Source of the DNA: Kitasatospora cineracea | GTDB taxonomy: Bacteria; Actinomycetota; Actinomycetes; Streptomycetales; Streptomycetaceae | Direction: 5' to 3' | Assembly (NCBI RefSeq): GCF_003751605.1 | Contig: NZ_RJVJ01000003.1 | Span: 372,001-436,000 of the forward strand | DNA: 64,000 nt | Part shown: positions 25,801 through 33,556 of the stretch, one piece after another | Layout: the number at the start of each line of letters is the position of its first letter | How positions within the stretch are numbered: the first letter of the stretch is position 1 | Position numbers and translations under genes: made by a program | Notes under the pieces: generated by a model | What the model was told of the DNA's origin: nothing | Databases searched by the model: none | The model's input: only the letters and a program-made list of their open reading frames with translations

Positions 25801-26018
25801 CCACCGGCCGGATCATTCTGACCGGCAACACCTTCGCCGGGCCGGTGCGCCTGACCGGCAACACCGGCAGCGCGCCGCTGCTCTCCGGCAACGGCGTCGA
25901 CGGCGTCCTGAGCTGCACCGGCAACGACCCCGCGCCCGTCGACGGCGGAGCGGTGAACCACACCGCCCGGGCCGCGACCGGACAGTGCGCCGCGCTGGCG
26001 GTGACCGACCGCCGGTAG
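22896..26018 (+). CDS. Large secreted multi-domain GH43 glycoside hydrolase
   Basis: 1040 residues from ATG 22896, with AAGGA placed five bases ahead. The signal peptide covers residues 1-37. Residues 38-170 look like a CBM4/9 or CBM22-type module (ELVANGGFENGLADWS). Residues ~190-560 form a GH43 propeller with NPLMDYQYGADPWAMVYDG carrying the expected base Asp, and with FDPAVLVDDDG. Residues ~570-715 resemble a CBM6 (RIEAETIAWDSGIQ). Two OmpL47/Ig-like repeats follow, each with YRATDxAGN. The last ~130 residues form a beta-rich region with two Cys I cannot place. It probably removes arabinose or xylose side chains outside the cell. Confidence 0.85.
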   Translation: MYGRRLRTTRRRAAAIAAAAALLAPALAAGLLAGAAPAGAAAPELVANGGFENGLADWSANHGNPTDGAALSLTPDAYSGSAAVLVTGRKTTGSGPMQDVSGKVRAGHSYTVTARVKYDDPAAPATKQFFATMHYGGATYTNLGTVTVPRGQWGLVRGTFTVPAGQDVSTAQLFLETPWVQDPASAPAANLMDFAADDVSLTEADSSAAHPPGHAAPAKAVGNANPLMDYQYGADPWAMVYDGRVYEYLTSDGSSYDANGDAVQSYEHDAAGNVKDNGYGQIKTLTVISSADLVNWTNEGQVKVAGAPGAAKWAANSWAPAAAHKTVGGKEEFFLYFANSGGGIGVLTADSPTGPWTDPIGRPLVSPATPGTAGVVWMFDPAVLVDDDGSAYLYFGGGVPTDGTDHPRSTRVIRLGDDMVSTVGTAATIDAPAVFEDSGINKINGKYYYSYCTNFSHSGTIDGHAIGYGNIAYMVSDSPTGPFTYQGEILGNPGSFFGAGGNNHHAMFEFKGRTYITYHTQTVQSALVAGGSLDKPHGYRSTHIDQVTVNADGSIAPITGTYRGPSRQGTLDAHRRIEAETIAWDSGIQDAYDPASGIRVLPIGAESSGEQKLTDVNDGEWTALAGVDFGSDGATALAADVLPKAGGRIQVRLDHPDATGTPVGTLTVPAASASAGAWTEVRTDLTTRVTGTHDVFFVAEGTGTGELFDVDDWRFGSDRTAPAVTARTTPAAPDGSDGWFTGPVAVDLSATDDSGVAGVEYRLGEGSWQPYRAPLALPEGTTELGYRATDTAGNTSEEARLTVKRDATAPTVTARLPEPDLGHLYEGSAALTLTGGDAASGIGSLEYALDGGGWQPYTGTVAVDAPGRHAVAYRATDRAGNRSATGTATVDVVPECTRTVTGHSRSALVVSAGTTCVKDAEVGTVTVVDDAAVLVVVDSAVRGPLNVHRGNTVVAEDSTFAGNATLSGTTGRIILTGNTFAGPVRLTGNTGSAPLLSGNGVDGVLSCTGNDPAPVDGGAVNHTARAATGQCAALAVTDRR

Positions 26019-26049
26019 CCCGTCCGACCCCGAGCGCCCGCCCCCGGAG

Positions 26050-26083
26050 GGCGCCGCCAGTGCCGTCGGGCCGGGGCGGCGCC
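26050..26083 (+). terminator. Possible terminator of the GH43 gene
   Basis: GGCGCCGCC (26050-26058) pairs with GGCGGCGCC (26075-26083) across a 16-base loop, 32 bases after the stop codon. Confidence 0.4.
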
Positions 26084-26187
26084 GTGGGCCATCCCCCCTT
26101 CCCGGTAGGCGAGTTGGCTTCCTGCCGGGGGCCGGGCCGCCGGTGTCCGGTGATGTGATCGTTATCCGTCGGCGTCGGTACGAGGGC

Positions 26188-26216
26188 TTGGCGGGCCCCT
26201 CGGCAGGTCGTATGTT
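26188..26216 (+). promoter_or_regulatory. Probable promoter of xylFGH
   Basis: TTGGCG (26188-26193), a 17-base spacer and TATGTT (26211-26216). The operator at 26215-26230 overlaps the end of the -10 box and the start site. Confidence 0.55.
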
Positions 26217-26230
26217 GTCGCAGGCAACAA
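26215..26230. promoter_or_regulatory. Putative ROK (XylR-like) operator
   Basis: TTGTCGC and GCAACAA face each other around AG, with one mismatch per arm. TTG-rich arms of this kind fit ROK-family operators, and a ROK gene ends the same operon. The site overlaps the promoter, consistent with repression. Confidence 0.55.
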
Positions 26231-26335
26231 ACCGCGCCGGGGCTGCTTCCCCGCCCCGTGCCCGCGTCCTCTCCCACCCGTCCGCAGTCACGCACGTCCG
26301 GCACCGGCCGGACACGCCCCGAAAGGACCCTGCCC

Positions 26336-27430
26336 ATGCGCAAGGGGCTCCTGTTCGCCACCGCCGCCCTGGCGGCGACCCTGCTCACCACGGCCACCGC
26401 CTGCTCCTCCACGGGCACCGACAGCGGCTCGGCGGGCGGCAAGAAGCCGAAGATCGGCGTGATCCTGCCGGACAGCAAGTCGTCCGTCCGCTGGGAGACC
26501 GCCGACCGCACCTACCTCTCGGCCGCCTTCAAGGCCGCCGGGGTGGACTACGACATCCAGAACGCCGAGGGCGACAAGCAGGCCTTCCAGACCATCGCCG
26601 ACCAGATGATCACCAGCGGCGTGAACGTGCTGGTCATCGTCAACCTGGACAGCGGCACCGGCAAGGCCGTCCTCGACAAGGCCAAGGCCCAGGGCGTGGC
26701 CACCATCGACTACGACCGGCTCACCCTCGGCGGCTCCGCCCAGTACTACGTCAGCTTCGACAACACCCAGGTCGGCAAGCTCCAGGGCCAGGGCCTGGTG
26801 AAGTGCCTGGCCGACAACGGCACCAAGAACCCGGTCGTCGCCGAGCTCAACGGCTCCCCGACCGACAACAACGCCACCCTGTTCGCCAACGGCTACAACG
26901 GCGTGCTCGACCCGCTGTACGCCTCCGGCGAGTACACCAAGGGCCCCAACCAGTCGGTGCCCGACTGGGACAACGCCCAGGCCCAGACCATCTTCGAGCA
27001 GATGTACACCAGCCGGCCGGACGTCGCCGGGGTGCTCGCCGCCAACGACGGCCTGGCCAACTCCGCCATCGCCGTGCTGCGCAAGAACCACCGCAACGGA
27101 CAGGTCCCGATCACCGGCCAGGACGCCACCGTCCAGGGCCTGCAGAACATCCTGGCGGGCGACCAGTGCATGACCGTCTACAAGGCGGTCAAGAAGGAGG
27201 CCGACGCGGCCGCCGCCCTCGCGGTCGACCTGGCCGGCGGCAAGAAGAGCAACCCCGGTGCGACCGTCCACGACCCGACCGGCAACCGGGACGTCCCGGC
27301 CGTGCTGCTCGCCCCCCAGGCGATCTTCAAGGACAACGTCCAGGACGTCGTCACCGACGGGTACGTCACCAAGGCAGAACTGTGCACCGGCGAGTACGCG
27401 GAGCCGTGCACGAAGGCCGGCATCAAGTAG
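26336..27430 (+). CDS. xylF: D-xylose-binding lipoprotein XylF
   Basis: 364 residues. Lipobox ATAC gives Cys23 as the lipidated residue. The periplasmic-binding fold begins KIGVILPDSKSSVRWE and includes an IDYDRLTLGGSAQYYVSFDN block that closely resembles xylose binders. It delivers xylose to XylGH. GAAAGGA precedes ATG 26336. A strong hairpin follows before xylG, which would raise the binding-protein to channel ratio. Xylose rather than another pentose is inferred from similarity and from the ROK gene nearby. Confidence 0.88.
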   Translation: MRKGLLFATAALAATLLTTATACSSTGTDSGSAGGKKPKIGVILPDSKSSVRWETADRTYLSAAFKAAGVDYDIQNAEGDKQAFQTIADQMITSGVNVLVIVNLDSGTGKAVLDKAKAQGVATIDYDRLTLGGSAQYYVSFDNTQVGKLQGQGLVKCLADNGTKNPVVAELNGSPTDNNATLFANGYNGVLDPLYASGEYTKGPNQSVPDWDNAQAQTIFEQMYTSRPDVAGVLAANDGLANSAIAVLRKNHRNGQVPITGQDATVQGLQNILAGDQCMTVYKAVKKEADAAAALAVDLAGGKKSNPGATVHDPTGNRDVPAVLLAPQAIFKDNVQDVVTDGYVTKAELCTGEYAEPCTKAGIK

Positions 27431-27474
27431 CCCCCCGCGCCCGGCCGTTGCGCCCGCGCCCGGCCGTTGCGCCC

Positions 27475-27508
27475 GCGGGCCCCGTGCCGCCCGGGGCACG
27501 GGGCCCGC
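27475..27508 (+). terminator. Intercistronic hairpin between xylF and xylG
   Basis: GCGGGCCCCGTGCC (27475-27488) pairs perfectly with 27495-27508 around a GCCCGG loop. It is preceded by two tandem copies of a GCCCGGCCGTTGCGCCCGCG-like unit (27436-27478). It lies inside the operon, so it probably acts as a partial terminator or an mRNA stabiliser for xylF. Confidence 0.65.
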
Positions 27509-27548
27509 CCCGCCGCATCCCCGCTGACTCCCACCAGGAGCCCCACCC

Positions 27549-28328
27549 ATGACAGACACACCGGTCCTCGAACTGCGCGGGATCGACAAGAGCTTCGGCC
27601 CCGTCCAGGTCCTGCACGACGTCGCGCTCAGCGCCCGCGCGGGAGAGGTCACCGCCCTCGTCGGCGACAACGGCGCGGGGAAGTCGACGCTGGTCAAGTG
27701 CATCGGCGGCATCCACCCCGTCGACGCGGGCGACTACCTCTTCGAAGGCCGACCGGTCCAGGTGCACAGCCCCCGCGACGCCGCCGCGCTCGGCGTGGAG
27801 ATCGTCTACCAGGACCTCGCGCTCTGCGACAACCTCGACATCGTCCAGAACATGTTCCTCGGGCGGGAGAAGCGCCGCGGCCTGGTGCTCGACGACGCGA
27901 CCATGGAGGAGATGGCCGCCGCCACGCTCAAGAGCCTGTCGGTGCGCACCGTCAAGTCCCTGCGCCAGAAGGTCTCCAGCCTCTCCGGCGGCCAGCGCCA
28001 GACCGTCGCCATCGCCAAGGCCGTGCTGTGGAACAGCAAGCTGGTGGTCCTCGACGAGCCCACCGCCGCCCTCGGCGTCGCCCAGACCGCCCAGGTCCTC
28101 GAACTCGTCCGCCGCCTGGCCGACAACGGCCTGGCCGTGGTGCTCATCTCGCACAACATGAACGACGTCTTCGCGGTCTCCGACCGGATCGCCGCGCTCT
28201 ACCTCGGCCGCATGGCCGCCCAGGTCAAGGCCACCGACGTGACGCACGCCCAGGTCGTCGAACTGATCACCTCGGGCCGCAGCGGCGACCTCGGCCCGCA
28301 GCACACCCCCAAGGGAGCCGCCGCATGA
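27549..28328 (+). CDS. xylG: Xylose ABC transporter ATP-binding protein, single-domain
   Basis: 259 residues. Walker A is GDNGAGKST, the signature LSGGQRQTVAIAKA, Walker B VVLDEPTAALG, and the switch His is in ISHNM. Classical XylG/RbsA proteins are fused dimers of about 500 residues. This one carries a single ATPase domain, as in the xylFGH-type systems of Streptomyces, so it should act as a homodimer. Its stop overlaps the xylH start (ATGA). Confidence 0.9.
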   Translation: MTDTPVLELRGIDKSFGPVQVLHDVALSARAGEVTALVGDNGAGKSTLVKCIGGIHPVDAGDYLFEGRPVQVHSPRDAAALGVEIVYQDLALCDNLDIVQNMFLGREKRRGLVLDDATMEEMAAATLKSLSVRTVKSLRQKVSSLSGGQRQTVAIAKAVLWNSKLVVLDEPTAALGVAQTAQVLELVRRLADNGLAVVLISHNMNDVFAVSDRIAALYLGRMAAQVKATDVTHAQVVELITSGRSGDLGPQHTPKGAAA

Positions 28329-29587
28329 CCGCCCTCGCCCCAGAGAAGCCCGGCGACCCCGGGGACCCCGTGAAGCCCGCTGCCACCGGGGGCCTGGCGG
28401 ACCTCGGCCGCGGCTACCTCGACCGGATCCGCGCGGGCGAACTCGGCTCGCTGCCCGCCGTCGCCGGCCTGGTCGTGCTGTGCGTCTTCTTCGCGCTGCT
28501 GCGCCCGGTCTTCCTGTCCAACCTGAACTTCGCCAACCTGCTCACCCAGAGCGCCGGCAGCATCGCCATCGCCATGGGCCTGGTCTTCGTCCTGCTGCTC
28601 GGCGAGATCGACCTGTCGGCCGGGTACGCCAGCGGCGTCTGCGCTGCCGTGCTGGCCATCCTGCTGACCAACCACGGCTGGCCCTGGTACGCCGCGGTGG
28701 CCGCGGCCCTGCTGACCGGCGCGGCCATCGGGCTGCTGCTCGGCGCCCTCGTCGCCAAGGTCGGCATCCCGTCCTTCGTGGTGACGCTGGCCGCGTTCCT
28801 CGGCTTCCAGGGCATCGTGCTGATCCTGCTGAAGGAGGGCACCAACGTCTCGATCAAGGACCCGACCGTCCTGGCGATCGCCAACGACAACCTCAGCCCC
28901 CTCCTCGGCTGGCTGCTGCTGGCCGCCTGCGCCACCGGCTACGCCGTCCTGCAGGTGCGCCGCAGCCGCGACCGGCGCGGCCGCGGCCTGGCCGGGACGC
29001 CGACGGCGCTGCTCGCCGTCCGGATCGGCGCCGTCGTCGTGCTCGGCGCCGTCGCGGTGGCCCTGCTCAACCAGGAGCGCAGCCGCAACGTCCTGGTCAA
29101 CTCGCTCAAGGGCGTCCCGCTGGTGGTGCCGGTGATCGGCGCGCTGCTGCTGCTGGGCACCTTCACCCTCCAGCGCACCAACTTCGGCCTGCACGTCTAC
29201 GCCGTCGGCGGCAGCGCCGAGGCCGCCCGCCGGGCCGGGATCAACGTCGCCTTCATCCGGATCGCCGCCTTCGTCATCTGCTCCTGCCTGGCCGCCGTCG
29301 GCGGCGTCATCGCCGCCTCCCGGGGCAACTCCGTGGACCCCAACACCGGTGGCAGCAACGTCCTGCTGCTCGCCGTCGGCAGCGCCGTCATCGGCGGCAC
29401 CAGCCTGTTCGGCGGCCGCGGCCGGGTGGTCGACGCGGTGCTCGGCGGCCTGGTCGTCGCGGTGATCCAGAACGGCATGGGACTGATGGGGTACAGCTCG
29501 GGCGTCAAGTACGCTGTCACGGGATCGGTACTGCTGGTGGCCGCCGGCGTGGACGCCATGTCCCGCCGCCGCACCGCCCGACGATGA
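28325..29587 (+). CDS. xylH: Xylose ABC transporter permease XylH
   Basis: 420 residues with about ten membrane helices after a 50-residue leader. It contains LLGEIDLSAGYASG and GTSLFGGRGRVVDA, the two landmark blocks of RbsC/XylH (CUT2) permeases. It forms the channel with XylG, to which it is translationally coupled by a four-base overlap. Confidence 0.92.
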   Translation: MTALAPEKPGDPGDPVKPAATGGLADLGRGYLDRIRAGELGSLPAVAGLVVLCVFFALLRPVFLSNLNFANLLTQSAGSIAIAMGLVFVLLLGEIDLSAGYASGVCAAVLAILLTNHGWPWYAAVAAALLTGAAIGLLLGALVAKVGIPSFVVTLAAFLGFQGIVLILLKEGTNVSIKDPTVLAIANDNLSPLLGWLLLAACATGYAVLQVRRSRDRRGRGLAGTPTALLAVRIGAVVVLGAVAVALLNQERSRNVLVNSLKGVPLVVPVIGALLLLGTFTLQRTNFGLHVYAVGGSAEAARRAGINVAFIRIAAFVICSCLAAVGGVIAASRGNSVDPNTGGSNVLLLAVGSAVIGGTSLFGGRGRVVDAVLGGLVVAVIQNGMGLMGYSSGVKYAVTGSVLLVAAGVDAMSRRRTARR

Positions 29588-29599
29588 GGGTCACCCGCG

Positions 29600-30811
29600 A
29601 TGAAAGCCGGTCCTTCCCAGGAAGAGGTCCGCCAGCACAACCTGGGCGCGCTGCTGCGCCACGTCCACTACGAGGGGCCGACCTCGCGGGCCGTCCTGGC
29701 GGCCGGGCTCGGCCTCAACCGCAGCACCATCCTGGGCCTGGTCGGCGACCTGGCGGCCGCGGGCCTGGTCCGCGAGGAACTGCCGCAGGAGACCGGCCGG
29801 GCCGGCCGGCCCTCACTGGTCGTCAGCCCGGAACCCGCCCGCGCGCACGTCCTCGCGCTGGACGTCGGCGTGGAGCGGCTGTCCGCCGCGCTGGTCGGAC
29901 TCGGCGGCGTCTTCCTGGACCGCCGCGAGCACCCGTGGCCCGACGGGCCGCCGCAGGACCCCGCCGAGGTGGCCGCCCTGCTCGCCGGACCCGCCCGCGA
30001 GATGCTGGCCCGCACGCCCGACGGCAGCACCTGCGTCGGCGTGGCCGCGGCGGTCCGCGGCCTCGTCCGCCACCCCGACGGCCTGGTCGGCCTCACCCCC
30101 AACATGGGCTGGAAGGGCGTCGACCTCGCCGGGGCGCTCACCGACCGGCTCCGCCCGGACGTGCCGGTCCTGGTCGCCAACGAGGCCAACCTCGGCGCGC
30201 TCGCCGAGCACCGCCGCGGCATCGGCCGCGGCAGCCGCAACCTGGTCTACCTGCACGGCGAGATCGGGATCGGCGCCGGGGTGATCACCGCCGGCGAACT
30301 GCTGCGCGGAGAACGCGGGTACGCCGGCGAGATCGGCCACATGACCGTCAACCCGCACCAGGGGCGGCCGTGCGGCTGCGGGGCCCGCGGCTGCCTGGAG
30401 GCCGAGGCCGGCGAGCGGGCCCTGCTGGAGGCCGCCGGCCGGGACGGCCGCAGCACCGGCAGCGAGGCCGTGCGCGCCGTCGTCACCGCCGCCGACCTCG
30501 GGGACGTCGCCGCGCGCGCCGCCCTGCACCGGGTCGGCGACTGGCTCGGCATCGGCATCGCCAACCTGGCCAACCTCTTCGACCCGGACCTGGTCGTCCT
30601 CGGCGGCACCCTCCGGGACGTCTTCCTCGGCTCCGCCGCCCAGGTGCGCAGCCGGATCAACACCAACGCCCTGGCCGCCGTCCGGGAGCAACTGCGCCTG
30701 CGGGTCAGCGAACTGGGCGACGACACCGTGCTGATCGGCGCCGCCGAACTGGCCTTCTCCGAGGTGCTCGCCCGGCCGCTGGAGACGCTCGCCCGGCTCT
30801 CCGCCCGGTAG
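29600..30811 (+). CDS. ROK-family transcriptional regulator of xylose genes (Rok7B7-like)
   Basis: 403 residues. A winged helix-turn-helix occupies residues ~10-65 (SRAVLAAGLGLNRSTILGLV). The ROK sugar-kinase-like domain follows. It has an acidic GIGAGVITAGEL block, the GHMTV His, and the zinc motif CGCGARGCLE, with DPDLVVLGG near the end. It starts 12 bases after xylH. In S. coelicolor the ROK regulator Rok7B7 is encoded beside xylFGH, and this gene is in the equivalent position. It probably represses xylFGH via 26215-26230 and senses xylose or a derivative. Confidence 0.85.
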   Translation: MKAGPSQEEVRQHNLGALLRHVHYEGPTSRAVLAAGLGLNRSTILGLVGDLAAAGLVREELPQETGRAGRPSLVVSPEPARAHVLALDVGVERLSAALVGLGGVFLDRREHPWPDGPPQDPAEVAALLAGPAREMLARTPDGSTCVGVAAAVRGLVRHPDGLVGLTPNMGWKGVDLAGALTDRLRPDVPVLVANEANLGALAEHRRGIGRGSRNLVYLHGEIGIGAGVITAGELLRGERGYAGEIGHMTVNPHQGRPCGCGARGCLEAEAGERALLEAAGRDGRSTGSEAVRAVVTAADLGDVAARAALHRVGDWLGIGIANLANLFDPDLVVLGGTLRDVFLGSAAQVRSRINTNALAAVREQLRLRVSELGDDTVLIGAAELAFSEVLARPLETLARLSAR

Positions 30812-30824
30812 GGCCGCGAAGGGG

Positions 30825-30874
30825 CACGGCCGGCCGCCGTCCCCCCGGGCGGGGAGGGACGGCGACCGGCCGTG
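30825..30874. terminator. Bidirectional terminator between ROK and GH6 genes
   Basis: Bases 30825-30843 pair with 30856-30874 over 19 positions with one mismatch. The hairpin lies exactly between the two convergent stop codons. Confidence 0.75.
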
Positions 30875-30886
30875 CGGCGGGGGCGG

Positions 30887-32179
30887 TCAGTGCCGGGCGG
30901 TGTTGAAGGTCAGCGCCGGAGCGGCGTTCTCCACCAGGGACGCGGCCTGCTCGGACCACCAGGCGCCGGCGGCCGGGTCGACGACCCCGTACTCGGGGTC
31001 GACGGTGCCGCCGGGGACGCCGCGGTTGCACTGGCCGTCGGACTGGCCCACGGTCTTGATCCACAGGAAGGCGTCGGCGAGCGGCACGCCGGTGTTCGCG
31101 GTCGGACGGTCGCCGATCCCGCTGCCGGGCGCGTTGCACCAGGTCTGCGGGTCGCCGCTGTACTTGCCGGCCGGGGGCTTCCAGTCGCCGCGGCCGTTGC
31201 GGCTGGTGTCGACCACGAAGTGGGCGAGCTCACCGGCGGACGGGCTGCCGACGTTCTGCTGGAACCACTGGTCGGTCCAGTGCCAGGTGGACGGGTCCTC
31301 CACGTCGACCGCGTCGCCCGGCTGCCCGTCGTTCGGCGCCGCGGGGGAGTAGTACTGGCTCGCGCACCAGTCGGCGTGGCCCCTGGCCCAGTCCGGCCCC
31401 TCGGTGGCGAACCACACGCACTGCGAGACCCAGGTGCCGTAGCGGGTGGCCCGGTCGGTGGCGAAGTAGTTGGAGACGTTCAGCGAGAAGCCCTGGGCGC
31501 GCTGGACGCCCGCGTCGACCAGGCGCTGCGCCGCGTTGCCGACGCTCTGCCAGTGGCTGTTGCCCGCGTCCAGGTAGACCACGCTGTTCGGCTGCCGCTC
31601 CAGCGCGTCGACCGCGTGGTTGAGGTCGGCGAGCCGGCCCGCGGTCTGCTCGCCGGTCGGGTCCGCGCCCGGGGCGCAGTCGGCCGGTAGGTTGGCCAGC
31701 CCGTCCGGCTCCAGCACGACCACGGCCTTGCTGCTGCCCAGGCCCCGGGCGAAGGCGTCGATCCAGGCCCGGTACTCGGCGTCCGACTGCGCGCCGCCGG
31801 CGGAGTACTGGGAGCAGTCCCGCAGCGGGATGTCGTACGCCACCAGCACGGGCACCGCCTTGGCGCGCCCGGCGCGCCGCACCAGGTCGCGGACCTGGGA
31901 CTCGACCTCGGCCGGGGTGCCGCCGGTGAACCACGCGGCCTCGGGCCAACTGGCCAGCTTCGCCATGTCCCTGGCGCCGGCGAGGTCGTGGTGCTTCAGG
32001 TCGGTGAGCGCCTGGCGGGTCGCGTCGCTGTCGGGGTCCACGTAGAACACGGTGTTCGGGGCGAGCGTGTGGGACGCCGGGGCGGCGTGGGGCTCGGCGG
32101 CGGCGGCCGGGACGGCGCCGCCGATCAGCAGCGCGAGGGCGCTCACCGGGAGGGCGGCGCGGTGCAGGGGAATGCGCAC
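30887..32179 (-). CDS. Secreted GH6 cellulase (first copy)
   Basis: 430 residues. Signal peptide 1-28 ends in PAAAAEP. The GH6 fold covers ~40-430. Asp121 in LRDCSQYSAGG and Asp159 in VLEPDGL are the expected catalytic acids. At about 400 residues without a carbohydrate-binding module it is longer than the neighbouring GH6 because of inserted loops, which may make it a cellobiohydrolase with an enclosed tunnel; this is inference. It lies 102 bases downstream of the second GH6 gene on the same strand and has no palindromic operator of its own. Confidence 0.9.
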   Translation of the reverse strand: MRIPLHRAALPVSALALLIGGAVPAAAAEPHAAPASHTLAPNTVFYVDPDSDATRQALTDLKHHDLAGARDMAKLASWPEAAWFTGGTPAEVESQVRDLVRRAGRAKAVPVLVAYDIPLRDCSQYSAGGAQSDAEYRAWIDAFARGLGSSKAVVVLEPDGLANLPADCAPGADPTGEQTAGRLADLNHAVDALERQPNSVVYLDAGNSHWQSVGNAAQRLVDAGVQRAQGFSLNVSNYFATDRATRYGTWVSQCVWFATEGPDWARGHADWCASQYYSPAAPNDGQPGDAVDVEDPSTWHWTDQWFQQNVGSPSAGELAHFVVDTSRNGRGDWKPPAGKYSGDPQTWCNAPGSGIGDRPTANTGVPLADAFLWIKTVGQSDGQCNRGVPGGTVDPEYGVVDPAAGAWWSEQAASLVENAAPALTFNTARH

Positions 32180-32211
32180 GGTGTTCCTTCGATGGGTGGG
32201 TGTCGGTGGTG

Positions 32212-32243
32212 GCGGGCCCGGGGGAGCGGCTCCCCGGGCCCGC
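32212..32243 (-). terminator. Hairpin between two GH6 genes
   Basis: GCGGGCCCGGGG (32212-32223) pairs with 32232-32243 around an eight-base loop. Only 32 bases separate it from the start of the downstream GH6, too short for a separate promoter, so it looks like a leaky intra-operon attenuator or processing site. Confidence 0.55.
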
Positions 32244-32281
32244 CCGGTGGTGCGGTGGGCGTCCGGCGCGGTGACGCGGCG

Positions 32282-33253
32282 TCAGTAGCCGTAGATCATC
32301 TTGTAGGCGACCTCCGGCAGGAACTGCCCCGCCGAGGAGCCCGCTCCGACGCCGCAGTTGCCGTCGGACTCGCCCGGCTCCTTGATCCACAGCAGCATCT
32401 CGGCGCCGCCGCCGGTCCGGGTGGCCGTGCCGGTCCGGCGCCCGGCCGGGTTGCACCACTGGCCGTTGGAGCCGTTGCCGTTGCGGCTGGTGTCGATCAC
32501 GTACGGCTTGGTGTAGCCGTACCCGGCGAGCGCGCCGTTGACGGCGTTGCCGTAGGTGGTGTTCTGGCCGGTGGTGAAGTAGTTGGAGACGTTCAGCGAG
32601 AAGCCGTGGGCCCCGCTGACCCCGGCGGCGGCGAGGTGCTGCGCCATGGTGGGGGCGCTGATCCAGCCGGGGTTGCCGGCGTCGAGGTAGACCCAGGTGT
32701 TGGGGGCCTTGGCGTTGAACTGCGCGATGGCGTTCTTCAGCATGGCGTTGCGGTCGGAGACCTGGGCGGGCGTCAGGCAGCTCTGGTCGCCGAGCGCGTC
32801 GGGTTCGAGGATGACGACCGCCGGGCGGTTGCCGATGCCGCTGGCGAAGGCGGCGATCCAGGTGTCGTAGGCGGCGCGGCTGCCCGCGCCGCCGCCGGAC
32901 TGGCCGCCGCAGACGTCCCGGTTGGGGATGTTGTAGGCGACCAGGACGGGCAGCTTGCGGTAGGCGGCGGCGCGGCCGACGTAGGCGCCGGTGGCCGTGC
33001 CGATGTCGCCGCTCCAGTTGCCGAACCAGCGGGCCGCGGGGGTGTTGGCGATGTTGGCGCGGATCGCGGCGGCGCGGCCGTCGCCGGGGTTGGCGTCGGC
33101 CCAGCGCAGCGCGGAGTTGTCCGGGTCCACGTAGAAACCGCTGGTCATGGTGGTGGGGTCGGCCGCGTAGGCCGGACCGGCGTCGGTCAGGGCGAGGCCG
33201 GTGGCGAGCAGGCCGGCCAGCAGGGCGGCTGCCGCTCGGGTGGGCTTGCGCAC
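32282..33253 (-). CDS. Secreted GH6 endoglucanase (second copy)
   Basis: 323 residues from GTG 33253, preceded by GGAGGAAG. Signal peptide 1-31. The compact catalytic domain has Asp113 in IPNRDVCGG and Asp152 in LEPDALGDQSC, both expected for GH6. The short loops and ~290-residue domain fit an endo-acting member. No carbohydrate-binding module is attached. A perfect TGGAAGCGCTTCCA operator lies 32 bases before the start, so cellobiose-type control is likely. Confidence 0.92.
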   Translation of the reverse strand: MRKPTRAAAALLAGLLATGLALTDAGPAYAADPTTMTSGFYVDPDNSALRWADANPGDGRAAAIRANIANTPAARWFGNWSGDIGTATGAYVGRAAAYRKLPVLVAYNIPNRDVCGGQSGGGAGSRAAYDTWIAAFASGIGNRPAVVILEPDALGDQSCLTPAQVSDRNAMLKNAIAQFNAKAPNTWVYLDAGNPGWISAPTMAQHLAAAGVSGAHGFSLNVSNYFTTGQNTTYGNAVNGALAGYGYTKPYVIDTSRNGNGSNGQWCNPAGRRTGTATRTGGGAEMLLWIKEPGESDGNCGVGAGSSAGQFLPEVAYKMIYGY

Positions 33254-33284
33254 GGTTCTTCCTCCGGGGGTGGGGGCGGAGAAG

Positions 33285-33298
33285 TGGAAGCGCTTCCA
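33285..33298. promoter_or_regulatory. CebR-type operator, GH6 genes
   Basis: TGGAAGCGCTTCCA, a perfect 14-bp palindrome between the promoter (33330-33358) and the GH6 start. A repressor here would block elongation. Confidence 0.85.
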
Positions 33299-33329
33299 GT
33301 TTCGTGCGAATCGAATCGCGTGATGGGGA

Positions 33330-33358
33330 TGATTGAGCCCGTGGGGTAGTCGTGTCAA
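33330..33358 (-). promoter_or_regulatory. Probable promoter of the GH6 pair
   Basis: Minus-strand TTGACA (33353-33358), a 17-base spacer and CAATCA (33330-33335). Confidence 0.5.
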
Positions 33359-33430
33359 TACTTTCTGCACCAGGGGCTTCCTGGACCCGCCTGGTTCGGC
33401 CACTGTCGCTCCACCTTGGCCGGGGTACGC

Positions 33431-33444
33431 TGGAAGCGCTACCA
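33431..33444. promoter_or_regulatory. CebR-type operator upstream of the LacI regulator gene
   Basis: TGGAAGCGCTACCA, one mismatch from the palindrome. It lies 112 bases upstream of the cebR-like start and suggests autoregulation, or shared control of the divergent region 33254-33556. Confidence 0.75.
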
Positions 33445-33556
33445 GTTTCCACGGCCGAGCCGGGGCAGAGGCCGCTCTCCGCAGGCTCCGTGGCCGCCGG
33501 GTGCCGTGGAATCATGACCCCTGTCCGACGCCGCAGCCCGAGGAGCAGCCGTTTCC

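Noticed and set aside
30825..30874. Regulatory operator between the ROK and GH6 genes
   Set aside because: Its position between convergent stops and 19-bp stem make a terminator the simpler explanation.
33254..33403. N-terminal extension of the GH6 protein starting at 33403
   Set aside because: The extra 50 residues precede a clear signal peptide and would be translated through the CebR operator. GTG 33253 has a ribosome site.
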